Source of the DNA: Camellia lanceoleosa
Taxonomy: Eukaryota > Streptophyta > Magnoliopsida > Ericales > Theaceae
Length of the DNA stretch: 64,000 nucleotides
Reading direction: 5' to 3'
Assembly (NCBI GenBank): GCA_025200525.1
Contig: CM045761.1
Coordinates: forward strand, 83,338,506 to 83,402,505
Shown: positions 1 to 10,051 of the stretch, in pieces
How positions within the stretch are numbered: the stretch's first letter is position 1
Layout: each line of letters starts with the position of its first letter
Notes under the pieces: model-generated
What the model was told of the DNA's origin: nothing
The model's database searches: none
Seen by the model: the letters and a program-made list of their open reading frames with translations, nothing else
Translations under genes and position numbers: made by a program

Positions 1-2074
1 AAGGATGGATGGTAATTTTAAAATGGAGTAACTAAAACTTGGGACTAAAAGTGAGCAAGCTAATAATTTGGTGTGTTCAATCGGACGTTAATTGAACACA
101 TGGAAAATTGAACTATTTCATACTTACTAGTGATGAAATGATTCAAGGTTCCAAGGTCATCACTTCCCTTGATCCTTCATGATAGGGAGGTGGTTTTAAA
201 AGTCTCATTTGCATTGCATTTATTGAACTTGCATACTTAGTTTCATAAGCCATCATGTAAATAAAATTGCATCCATTGATGGTTTGTGAACCGAACTTGC
301 TACTCTTTTGATTTGCTTATGAAAAGAAAGGGTGAGTTGTGTAAACAAACCCTTGAAATACCCTCATATGCTCTATTTTTCCTCTATTGCGAGAAGGAAG
401 GCTGCGGTGGTGGCATGAGCCACTTTCCATGGCTGGCAGGTGGCTGGCAACACTCATCATTGGCCGGCCGGCCACTGATGCAAATTTCAATAGTGTGTTC
501 CTTTGGCAGAGCAGAGTTATTTTGGAAATGAGCAACAGCGTGTGTGTTCTATTGCACAACAGAGGCTCTCCAGAAGCGAAACGGTGGTCTTTTCGAGTGG
601 AAACCGAGCATGCGCATAAACATCCCTTTTTTCTCGAGGCGTAATATTTAGATAGTTTAGATTTCTTAATTCTTTTAATTGCACTTGCGTTGTAATTATT
701 TAATTAGTTAGTTAACTAGTTAGTTAGTTAATTAATTTGTTGTAATAATTAGTTAAGGAGCTTAGCTAGTTTATTTATTTCGGTTTGTACTAGTTAACTT
801 AATTAGCTTTAGCTTTAATTAGTTAGCTAGTTAGCTAGTTTGTTCATTCGGACTCTCCTTCGTGAGAGCACAATGTAATAATGTGTATGTCTTCCAACCC
901 CACTTCTTTCTCCCTTTTATTTACTAGCTTATGATGGTTAGTTTAGGGACATCGTGTTTCAATTAGCGTACTTCATGTTTGCATCCATTGGTATTGCATG
1001 CACCGAGACTCGGTTTATCATTCTAACTGCATTGCTAGTTCAATACTTTTTTGAATACATGTTTAGACCACATGTTATTTAATCGATTCATATGCCATGA
1101 TAAGTAGCCGAGCCTATTTAGATTGCATATTGCATGCGTTGCATTAGCCGTATTGCATAAGTTAGGATCATGCATTTTTCTAACTCATTTCTCTTTTGGC
1201 TTGCAGTACTAGATGAGCCTTTATTCGCTTTAGCATAATTACATGAATGTAATTGTTGCCATATTTAGCATGCTTACCATGAGGCTAAGTGCTTAATTGT
1301 TATAACTGCTTGAATGCCTGTGGATGAAGGCTTGTTGCTTGAATTAGAATGATTTGAGTAATGTTCATATGTGATCACTTTTTCAAATGGTACATATTTC
1401 GAAACAATTTGCAAAACAAACATGAACTCGAGATGTTCTAATTCTTGCAAGTTAGTTTATACTTGTGTGTGTGCGCATCACATAGTAATGCTAGCTTAAT
1501 ACACCACAACAAGAGCATATAATGTAAATAAGATTCATATCATGATTAGTAGAGGTCGATCTTTGATCGGGCGAGTGGGGGTGCTCAAATGTATTCATGA
1601 CCTTCCCCTCTATTACCTAAGTTCCTGAGCCGAGACAATCTTGGTAATGACAGACATGTGGCCTTTGGCACGAGTCATGGGTTTCGTAAATTTTCCAAAA
1701 TATTTAGGTAGTGACTCTGTATCTATCAAAGCAGTCTATTTTTGACAATTTGATTCAAAATCAATTTTCCAAAAGATTTTTCAGATTTGGACTCTTTGGT
1801 GTTTATCAATTTCACATTGCACTTATGAGATTAGATTCAAAACCACGGGAGTCCGAACTATAGAGCTTATTTCGAACTTCCGAAAGGGGGCGCGAAAACG
1901 TCGAGCTACATCAGCATGGAGCGCCATTAGCAAAAATCTCCGAATTCAGAGCAAAACATACATATAGTAATTGTGGCATCCTTAGTGCGGCCCTCGCCTG
2001 GGGGTAACAATACTGTGGCCCATGCTTATGATCTGATTTGTTTAAAACTCATGTGATATAATTTCATCCTATGA
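1..2074. other. Non-coding stretch, possible old LTR-retrotransposon remnant
   Basis: No convincing coding region is visible. The part from about 1550 to 2020 has mixed GC content, with phrases such as a C-rich run near 1600 and a GGGGGCGCGAAAACG segment near 1886. In style this resembles the long untranslated parts of plant gypsy elements, but no LTR pair, primer site or polypurine tract could be fixed. The short ORFs at 286-644 overlap each other on both strands and look like chance. Confidence 0.3.
690..860. repeat. Degenerate TTAG/TTAA simple repeat
   Basis: A run of imperfect four-base units (TTAG, TTAA, CTAG) covers this stretch, with many repeats of GTTAGTTA. It is low-complexity DNA with no coding signal. 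Confidence 0.7.
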
Positions 2075-2075
2075 T

Positions 2076-2200
2076 AGACATATATACATTTATACATACA
2101 TTCAAGACATATGTACATTTATACATACATTCAAGTATACATGTATTCATACAGTCATTCATTCATACATTTTATTCATTTATCCAGAGTGTTGTTTATC
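2076..2200. repeat. Short tandem repeat of ATACATTTATACATACATTC type
   Basis: Two near-identical copies of a unit of about 28 bases, containing ATTTATACATACATTCAAG, lie side by side. Further decayed units of CATTCATACATT type follow. Confidence 0.65.
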
Positions 2201-2631
2201 AAAAAAACCTAACAGCTATTTGAACAACGTAACTCGGCAAGAAAAACTCTCATTCCTTCTACCGCAGGCAATGAAAGTTTTGGGGCAATTGTGGGAGCCA
2301 GAAAAAAATATATATCAGCTTATTGGGGTTAACCCAAACAAGGCCTACAATGGGTCTAGCCCAAACAAATATCACACATTCCCATCTATACAAAGGGGGA
2401 GCATCCCAGAAGAGGAGGTATGTCATCTCTCTCTACACTACACACCAACACTCTTCATTTTCCTTAACTTCATTCTGTCAATCAAGTGACTGACTTCACC
2501 ATCAGAGTGTCTCCGGCCGGCAATCCCGGTTGGGTGGTGCCGATCTCATCTTTGCAGGTCTACAAGGACAAAGTTCATCTCTTCATTGGATCTCTACAAT
2601 CCATGTGAGAGGATTTTCCTGGTCTCACATT
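2201..2631 (+). mobile_element. LTR-like fragment of a gypsy-type retrotransposon
   Basis: The segment from 2320 to 2620 carries a short leader-like stretch (ATCTATACAAAGGGGGAGC). It is followed by GTGACTGACTTCACCATCAGAGTGTC and then CTTTGCAGG, an arrangement I associate with the R/U5 part of plant gypsy LTRs. The ORF at 2220-2489 crosses it and has no recognisable domain. No matching partner LTR was found, so the assignment is tentative. Confidence 0.35.
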
Positions 2632-3245
2632 TACAAATTTTAATAATTAAAATTATAAATATTTTCATCAATCAATAATTATTTTTGAAAGATTACATTG
2701 ATATGTAATTTTTTTAAATTAATCACCTCTTAAGATTGTGTTCGGTTCATGAATTTGGAGAGGAATTTGAAAAGAAAAATAAAAAATGTTATAAAATATA
2801 ATTATATTTATTTCACATTTTACTTATATTTTTCCTTTCTTTTACCAAATTCTCCTAAATTCATGAACTGAACCAAACACAACCTAATTGAAATAATAAA
2901 TAAAAAAAAATTACCTATGGTCTTCTTTGTTCCCTTCTGGAGAATGTTATGAGACCGTCGTCGACCCCAAATCGAAGCCATGTATTGGCTTATTTGGGCC
3001 TTAGAAGGCCCATACGACAGTTGGGGAGGCCCAAACCCCCAATACACTACTAATTGGACACATTCGGCCCTTTTGGGATGATGGTAAAAGACTAGCATTG
3101 TATAAATAAAAAAAATTATACACAAATTCAAGACCTCCTTCAAAATTTGAAAAAAAAATACAGTTAGTCTTATATTTTTAATATAATTATACTGACTTCT
3201 TTTTTAGTTAAGCTAAATCGATTAAAACTAATGTAGATGATGAAT
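2632..3245 (+). repeat. Copy 1 of a 0.6-kb repeat, partner at 36146-36760
   Basis: From TTACAAATTTTAATAATT onward this block is closely similar to 36146-36760. The similarity includes an embedded 150-bp MITE and a GC-richer core around 2945-3060 (GACCCCAAATCGAAGCCATG). At the right edge copy 2 runs directly into a PIF/Harbinger transposase, while copy 1 does not. Copy 1 is therefore probably an internally deleted or truncated relative of that element. The 107-codon reverse ORF here has no recognised domain. Confidence 0.7.
2734..2884. mobile_element. Tourist-like foldback MITE, 151 bp
   Basis: Terminal inverted repeats start GATTGTGTTCGGTTCATGAA on the left and GGTTGTGTTTGGTTCAGTTC on the reverse complement of the right. 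Both sides are flanked by TAA (2731-2733 and 2885-2887), the target duplication typical of PIF/Harbinger-type MITEs. The same insertion is present in the partner repeat at 36247-36396, so it predates the duplication of the larger block. Confidence 0.8.
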
Positions 3246-4203
3246 AAACATTGAAATAAATAAAGATAATATAGATTTTAGTAGATAAGAGATGACAATT
3301 TTATTTTTTCATTCATACGACTGATCAATTATTGATGAAAAGGAACCTAATTGTTATGTAAATTAAAATTCCATGGGAAGTTAGTGTAATTATGTCAAAA
3401 TATGTGGCAAACTGTATTTTTCGCAAATTTTAATGGAGTTTAGTGTGATTTACCCTAAAATTAATACAAAATAATATAATAATTTTTTATTTTGTCACTT
3501 TAAATTTAAGGAAAAATTAGTGAAACATCCCTCTCTTACTTTATGTGGTAGGAAAGGTCCAAGATATTTTTTTTTTATTAGCTAAAATCCCTTAATATTT
3601 TCACACACACAAAAAAAAATTCGATTCAAAAAAATTTTGTTCGATTTAGAGAAATTTCATATGATTTAGAGAAATTTCGGACCCAACTCAGAGAAATTTC
3701 AAAATTTTTCAAAATTTCTCTGAGTCAGGACAAAATTTCTTTGAGTCAAATTTTCTCTGTAGAAATGTTGAGGGACCTTAACTACTATGAAAATATTATA
3801 TATCCTTTATCTTATGAAATCTTAATATTAGGGATCTCAAAAAAAAAATTATCCTAAATTTAAAGGTATATAAAGATGACTTATATTTTTAACAATGTCA
3901 TTGTCACATTATTTTGTTAGAAATCATGTATAATTTTTTTGTAAATGTATTATTTTCAATATAAAAAATAAATATATAGTTTTGGTGTCATACTCAAAAA
4001 ACTATTCTCAACTATTAAATCTGGATAAAATAAAATTTTAACATTGATTGATAATGAGTAAAAATGGATATATAAAAGATGTGATTTTTCTAAAAAAATG
4101 AAGTGATTTTTGTAGCCTTACTTATTATTGCACAATATGACTTATTTATTATTAAATTCGACATTAGGTACTACACAATGTGATGATCTATTTATTACTG
4201 AAA
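3246..4203. other. AT-rich intergenic DNA
   Basis: No gene is visible. Around 3620-3770 there are repeated phrases of the type ATTTAGAGAAATTTC and TTTCTCTGAGTC. The part near 3360-3457, read on the reverse strand, begins GGGTAAATCACACTAA, which resembles a MULE-type terminal repeat, but no partner end was found. Confidence 0.5.
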
Positions 4204-4212
4204 TTTTATGTA

Positions 4213-5059
4213 GGAATATTTACCAATAAATCTCATCTCACAAACAAGTATTCTAATTAGTCCTAATTTTTTTCTATTGATCTATTAAGTCTTATTAGTG
4301 GAGAGTTTCTTTCTGTATGATCCTATTTTTGATTTTGGTAGTATTTTGATAGACAACTATATCATTTTATTAATGTGACAGATATTATGTAATACTCTAA
4401 TGTGACAGATATTAATGTGACACTCCAAAAAAATTAAAAACTCCTTAGTGTACTTTTTATAAATGTGACAGCGTGGCGAATATGATGTGACACTCCAAAA
4501 CTTTTACTCCAAAAAAAATAAAATAATAACAACTCTTTAGTGTACTTTTCTCTAATGTGACAATGTGACGGGTATGATGTGACACTTCAAAAAAAAAAAA
4601 AACTCTTTAGTGTACTTTTCCTTAATGTGATAATGTGGCGGGTATGATGTGATACTTAACAATAAAAAAATGAAACTCCTTAGTGTACTTTTCTCAAACA
4701 TGACAACATGGTAGGTATGATGTGACACTCTAAAAAAATTAAAAACTCCTTAGTGTACTTCCTCCAAATGTGACATTTGACACTTCAACATAGTGGGTAT
4801 GATGTGACACTCTAAAAAAATTAAAAACTCATTAGTGTATTTTTTTCAAACGTGACATGTGACACTCCAATATGGTGGATATGATGTGACACTCTAAAAA
4901 AATTAAAAACTCTTTATTGTACATTTTTCAAATGTGACACTCCAATATCGCAGACAAATAAGTCATTTCACATCCAAAAGAACTAAATGAATCATAAGAA
5001 AAAATATGAGACTATATGGATTACAAGTTTAAAATATGGGACTTATTGGTCAATCTCCC
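4213..5059. mobile_element. Non-autonomous MULE-type TIR element, 847 bp
   Basis: The left end reads GGAATATTTACCAATAAATC. The reverse complement of the right end reads GGGAGATTGACCAATAAGTC, and similarity between the ends continues for roughly 70-80 bases. Flanking 9-mers are TTTTATGTA (4204-4212) and TTGTATGTA (5060-5068), eight of nine identical, which fits a 9-bp Mutator-type target duplication. The interior has no ORF and is mostly a minisatellite. Confidence 0.75.
4370..4960. repeat. Minisatellite, about seven units of 70-90 bp
   Basis: Each unit contains CTCCTTAGTGTACTTTTC, then AATGTGACAATGTGGCGG, then TATGATGTGACACTCC and an A-rich spacer. Units begin near 4441, 4531, 4602, 4676, 4746, 4828 and 4910. 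The motif TGTGACA recurs many times. The array fills the interior of the surrounding MULE-type element. Confidence 0.85.
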
Positions 5060-5138
5060 TTGTATGTATTTATCACTGAAACTAATTCTATTTTCCACTT
5101 CAATATTTATCAAAAAAAATTTAATATATAATAACTAA

Positions 5139-5623
5139 GGTAGCGCTTGGTAGAGTTTTAGAAATACGATTTGAGAATAGAGTTGTATTTTGAGTTTGTG
5201 AGTTTTGGAATTATGATTTGAGTGTGAAAATTTATTTGATTATGAGTTTTGAAAAGAGTTTTGAATTGAATTTGGAATTTTTGATGTGACATATGATATT
5301 TGATTCAAAAACTTACGACTCATAACCAAACACACAACTCAAAATTCTATTAAAAGCTCATAAAAAAATTTTAAAAATTCAAAAAATATTTTTTTATTTA
5401 AAATATAAAAAAATAACAGGTGCCAATTGCCCCCCCCCCAAAAAAAAAGAACACTATTTCGTTCAATCGGTCGGACGTTCGGGTAAGCCAAATTTCAAAA
5501 TTCAAATCCCGCTTGAAAAGTGATTTCAAAAGTGGTGTGGAAATGTATTTTGAAAGCTATATCCAAACACATAGCTCAAATATGGTGTGAAATCATAATT
5601 AAAATTCCACACCAAACACAGCC
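5139..5623. mobile_element. Tourist-like element, 485 bp
   Basis: The left end is GGTAGCGCTTGGTAGAG and the reverse complement of the right end is GGCTGTGTTTGGTGTGG. Both sides carry TAA (5136-5138 and 5624-5626). The interior is partly self-complementary and non-coding. A C9 then A9 run lies near 5431. Confidence 0.7.
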
Positions 5624-5703
5624 TAAATTTTGTACCACAATTGGACCCATTTGCTCAACGTTGGAAAATGTTGGCAGCCTCCAGTAGTACTATACTTCAT
5701 AAT

Positions 5704-6341
5704 TGGATTTGCAAACAAGCCAAGCCAAGTCGAGCAGAATCGAGCCAAACTTTTGAATGTTCAAGCTTGTTTATTAAGATTTAGTCGAGTTCGAGCTCAA
5801 GCCGAGCTCTGGTCGAGCTTAAATCATCAAGATCGAGCTCATTAAATATTTGTTGAACTTGACCTCGGCTCAAGCTCACTTGATTACATAAATGAGTCGA
5901 GTTCGAGTTCGAGTTCAGAGTCGAGTTCGAGTTCGAGTTCAAACTCGAGATAGAAAAAATAAATAAATTTAAATTAATTTACTAATTAAGATTAAAAAAA
6001 TACTAAATTATAAGTAAAATATATAATAATATTTATATTAATAATAAATTTCATCAATCGAATATTTAAATTTACACAAACACAAAACACAAATAAAAAA
6101 TAAAATAGATTATTGAAAATTTATTTAATATATTATTAAAAATAAATATTAATTTATTTATTTTTATGTTCACGAGCCTTGTTGAGTTGAGCTTAGGACT
6201 ACTTGAGCTCAGCTCGATTAATAAACAAGCCTAAAAATCGAGTTCGAGTTCGTTCATTTAGAAAACGAGTCGAGCTCAAAGGAGCTTTAAACGAGCCGAG
6301 CTCGAGCTGTTCATGAATAGCTTAGTTTGTTTGTAGCCCTA
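5704..6341. mobile_element. Non-autonomous hAT element rich in GAGCTCGAG motifs
   Basis: The element is flanked by a perfect 8-bp duplication, TTCATAAT, at 5696-5703 and 6342-6349, as expected for hAT. The ends are related inverted repeats: TGGATTTGCAAACAAGCC on the left, and TAGGGCTACAAACAAAC on the reverse complement of the right. Both subterminal regions are packed with TCGAG/GAGCTCGAG motifs in opposite orientation around an AT-rich centre. Such clustered subterminal motifs are often transposase binding sites in hAT elements. There is no coding region. Confidence 0.85.
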
Positions 6342-6399
6342 TTCATAATCGTGCTAAGGCTCTACAGTTTGTGATAGATTTGAGTATTCGTGATGTGTT

Positions 6400-6977
6400 C
6401 CTTGAAGGTGATTAGCTAAATATGAACTCGCCAATCCGAACTTTGGAGGAATCTTTTTCTTCTTTTGGTCAATTTGTCCAATGCATTATCGCGGCTAGTG
6501 AACACAGCGATTATACAAAAGTGAATATTTATTTAGATACAAAGTACAAGTATATAAAGGACGGTCTTAAGGATACTTTATTTTGGAATCACTCACACTT
6601 AAGCACTTGACTCCACTTTTTCTTCTTGTTGTGTCTTGTACCTTCCAAATGAGGTCATTTCCCTTTATATAGTCATTCACCTCTTCAATGGATGGTTAGG
6701 ATCATTTTGATCTAAGGGTTATTGTTAACCCTCTAGAATATTGTACCATGTACTCATACTTTCCCTATAGTCTAGAAATCTCTAAATTATTCTGGAACCT
6801 TCTAGATTTCTCCAAGCTTCTATAATGTTCTGGAATCTTCTACAATGTTTTAGAATCTTCCGGATTTCTCTAAATCTTTTTAGAATCTTCTAGATCTTTT
6901 CGGAGTATTCTAAATTATTCAACATATGTAATTAATGGTTTAGATAATTCTAGAAGAGTTAATGATGACTGGTTACA
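6400..6977 (-). mobile_element. LTR of a reverse-strand copia element
   Basis: Read on the reverse strand, the copia RNase H tail is followed by a purine run (GAAGGGAAG) and then TGTAACC, a plausible 3' LTR start at 6977. The sequence beyond it is rich in CTAGA/TTCTAGA phrases (6720-6910) and contains a TATATA-type box near 6555. The far end of the LTR could not be fixed. The 62-codon ORF at 6422 is not supported. Confidence 0.5.
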
Positions 6978-7390
6978 CTTCCCTTCAGCATTGACTCCTT
7001 TCTTTAGTTCTTCTTTTGTAGTTAAGTAGAGTTGCTTTCCAAACTCTGCAAACATTGAGGCTCCAAATCCTTTAGTGAACAAGTTTGCTACTTGATCATC
7101 TATTTTGATTGATTTCATCTCTATCTCCTTGGAGCACCTTGTCTTGAATGAAGTTGTAATGTACCTCCATGTGCTTTGTCCTTACATAAAACACTGGATT
7201 CTCAGCTAAACGTATTGTTGACTAATTGTCACAATACAACGGTACTCCATAGTCAACTCGTTGGTGTAGATCTTTTATCAATTGCATAAGCCATGTGCTT
7301 TTTTGAGCTGCCATTACTGTTGCTCTATATTCAACCATTGTGGTAGATAACGATACTGTAGGTTGTCTTATACTGCACCAAGAGATTACT
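6915..7390 (-). pseudogene. Ty1/copia RNase H C-terminal remnant
   Basis: Translated on the reverse strand, this stretch gives the end of a copia polyprotein. It runs from a segment near 7390 typical of the RNase H SxSSTxAEY region, through an L-x-CDNQS-like segment with ENPVFYVRTKHMEVHY near 7150-7230, to DQVANLFTKGF near 7080. In an intact element this domain removes RNA from RNA-DNA hybrids during reverse transcription in virus-like particles. Stop codons and frame changes interrupt it, and everything upstream is missing: the reverse-strand sequence beyond 7390 has no copia similarity. It is therefore a 5'-truncated relic attached to its 3' LTR. Confidence 0.75.
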
Positions 7391-7399
7391 CTTCAACCA

Positions 7400-7734
7400 A
7401 GGCTGGACACGCACCTAGTGGGTAGAAATAATTTTTAAAAATTCAAAAATAAATTTTTGATATTTATTTTTGTCAAACTAGTTTATATTTTATCAAATTG
7501 ACAATTTTGCCCTTAAAATTGAGCATTTTCCGTTTGCAAAGAAAAATATATCTTCAATTGTCCTTATTTAGAGTAAAATTTAAAATTTAGGATCAAATTA
7601 TTATAATTGAAAAGTTAGAGATCAAAATAACACAAACTCCAAATTACAGAGACCATTAATGTAATTCGCTCATCTTTTTCAAAAAGTCATCTTTTAAAAT
7701 TGATTATGAAAATCAAACCAAACAAAATAGTATT
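7400..7734. other. AT-rich spacer
   Basis: No gene, repeat array or transposon terminus was recognised. The sequence resembles decayed intergenic DNA. Confidence 0.5.
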
Positions 7735-7847
7735 TGTGACGCCCCAAATTTTTGGAACATCAAGTAAAATTAAATAAACAAAATGACTTAATAAATTAAA
7801 AACCTAACATCTTAATAGGGGATTCACTAAAAAAAAATTGATTTTTT

Positions 7848-8310
7848 GCGACGGTAAAACCCCGTCGCAAATACCCCAAACGCCGTCTCAAAAGGTTTTT
7901 TGCGACAGTAAGTGGCTTTTTGCGACGGCAAGTAGGGGGTCGCAACAAAGGGGGTTGCAAAAGGGTTTTAGCGACGGCATAACGCCGTCACCTTTTTTTG
8001 TGACGGCAAAATGCCTTTTTTGCGACGGAAAAATTCTATCGCAATTAACGCGTAAATATCTGAGTTTTTTTGAGACAGCACTATTTTGCCCTCGCTAAAA
8101 AGGTCTTTTGCGATGGCAAAAAATACCGTCGCTAAAGGTTTATTTGAGACAGCACCTGAGCCGTCGCTAAAGGACTATTGGCGACGACAATAACACCATC
8201 GCTAAAGGCCTTACATTTCAACCAATTCCCTATCTTTTGTGACAGTAAAGGTGCCGTTGTAAAAAACCCTAGTTCAAATTTTTTTTTTGAGACGGTGTGT
8301 GCTGCCATCT
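7848..8310. repeat. Left subterminal GCGACGG repeats of the CACTA element
   Basis: About fifteen variants of GCGACGG(C/T)A and its complement CCGTCGC lie at short intervals, some changed to GAGACAGCA or GCGATGGCA. In CACTA elements such arrays are the binding sites of the element's accessory protein. ORFs read through the array (7838-8437) are by-products of the repeats. Confidence 0.85.
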
Positions 8311-8399
8311 CAAAAAAAAAAAAATGTATTAAAATTATTAAAAATATGAAAATAACCTGTATTAAATGAAAAATAACTAAAAAAAACCGATAATTACAT

Positions 8400-9600
8400 A
8401 ATAATATAAATACATACATAAACAAAAGTTGGCACATAATGAAAATTCATAATGTTATTCCATTCATAACAATACATAAATAAAAATTCATAACAATAAA
8501 AATTCTCCCACTACATAATGTCGCATAATACATACATAATGTTGTTCACAAATCTAAATAACGTAAATCAAAACCAAAAGTTTTCGTCTTGATTCTTCCG
8601 TGGGTTACAAAAACAAAAATTGGTCATAATCTTTATACGTCCTCATTCCACAAGAAGCAAACTGCTACTCAGGAAATATATGAAAATAACAAAATAAAAA
8701 TAATTAATGACAATATAATGGTGTTAATATTTTAATTACAGAAAAATATAAAAAATTAACTATTTTTAGTTTGTTGGAGTAGTTAGTTAAGTGAAGGTTT
8801 CTATTTATAGGCACAATGAAATATAGTTTTCTTCATTCTAATCAATAGCAGTATAGAATATGTTACTATGAATGGTTTTTAGCTGAAAGTGGAATGCTAA
8901 ATCATTTCAAGCCAACCCCACAACCACCACCACTAACCCATATCGACGACATCAAATCAAAAAGCTAGGCAGTGAAAAAAATTATCAAAAGCCCAGATTG
9001 ATCTTAGATTGTTGCTGTATCTTTCAGCTCCATAAAATGAGGATCTCTATAAGGGCTCCCTTTTCTAATTCAATGCTGCATTACTGATTAATACACAATG
9101 GTTGTCGAACAAGCACAAATAATTTAACAGGATAGGTTAGGCACGGTAATCTCTGGAAGCTTCAAGTAATACACGTTGACACACGGTTTAAAATTTTAAC
9201 TCATATCCTAACAAAATAGTGTGAGAAGTTGACTGCAAGCTACTCCCATAGTTCTGAGAACTCGTATACAAAACATTATAGCCGCCTTCAATAGCATTAA
9301 CACATGAAATGTTGGAATATATTAAAATGAATACTAGGGCGAATCAAGAACGAAAAAGAAAATATATACTTATCTATTTACAAACTAAAAGAAACGGGTC
9401 CTTGCTATATACTTGACAAAACGCTAAATACAAAAGGTCCAATGATAATAATATAGTACAAGCAAAGTGAGAAGATAATAATAAAATCATGTACACGAAT
9501 AATTTTACCAAGGGTTTGCACGTATTGGAGCTATGCAGCAAGCTTGAAACATTCCTACACAACATACTGAACCGCTAAATGTTTAATAAAGTATGTTGGT
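8400..9600. other. CACTA interior with no recognised feature
   Basis: AT-rich and non-coding on both strands as far as I can see. The only ORF (9374-9565, reverse) has no family resemblance and lies in what would be intron sequence of the captured gene fragment. Confidence 0.5.
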
Positions 9601-9617
9601 CATTGAAATCACCTTAC

Positions 9618-10050
9618 TGTTTTCTTTTCTTTTATTTTTTCCATTTTAGTCAGTGTAGTGGAATCGACTATATTTTTCTTCAATGCCAGTTGGGGAATAA
9701 GATCATACCTGAAACAGAGTTATAATAGTAGTCTATAATCTGTTCAGCAAAAATTAAAACCAAAAAACAAAAAACAAAACAAATATGCCATAATTTATAT
9801 GAAACAAGAATAGGGTAAGAAATCAACATGAGCATTGTCAGTTTTATATTTCTGAAGCTCCTCTTGGGCACATATTAGCCTGAATAAAAAATTAAAAGAA
9901 AATTTTGAAAGAAAAACAATGTTCAAAAGCTATGAGATTTTTTATAACATTGTGATGTATAATGTCGTGTGTTTATGATTATAAAAACCTCCATTGCAAA
10001 TCAGTTATTTCCTGAAGTAGTTCCTTCTCCCTATTGTGAGCCACCTCTAG
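9618..10050 (-). pseudogene. Captured host-gene exons encoding a coiled coil
   Basis: On the reverse strand a typical acceptor (TTGTTTGGTTGCAG) precedes a 62-base open exon at 10050-9989, translating as LEVAHNREKELLQEITDLQW plus a split codon, and then a donor (GAG|GTTTTT). The next acceptor (TTATTCAG at 9881) opens an exon at 9880 whose first base completes the split codon as Arg. It continues LICAQEELQKYKTDNA to about 9828. The matching phase across the intron and the heptad-like leucine and charge pattern argue for real ancestral exons. A third open exon (9708-9618) begins YDLIPQLALKKN and ends at a good donor (ACA|GTAAGG), but its phase does not follow directly. No start, stop or full gene is present, and I do not recognise the protein with certainty. 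It is best read as a host gene fragment captured by the CACTA element. Confidence 0.5.
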
Positions 10051-10051
10051 C

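Noticed and set aside
3360..3457. Possible MULE-type terminal repeat on the reverse strand (GGGTAAATCACACTAA)
   Set aside because: No partner end or 9-bp target duplication could be found, so it was not called as an element.
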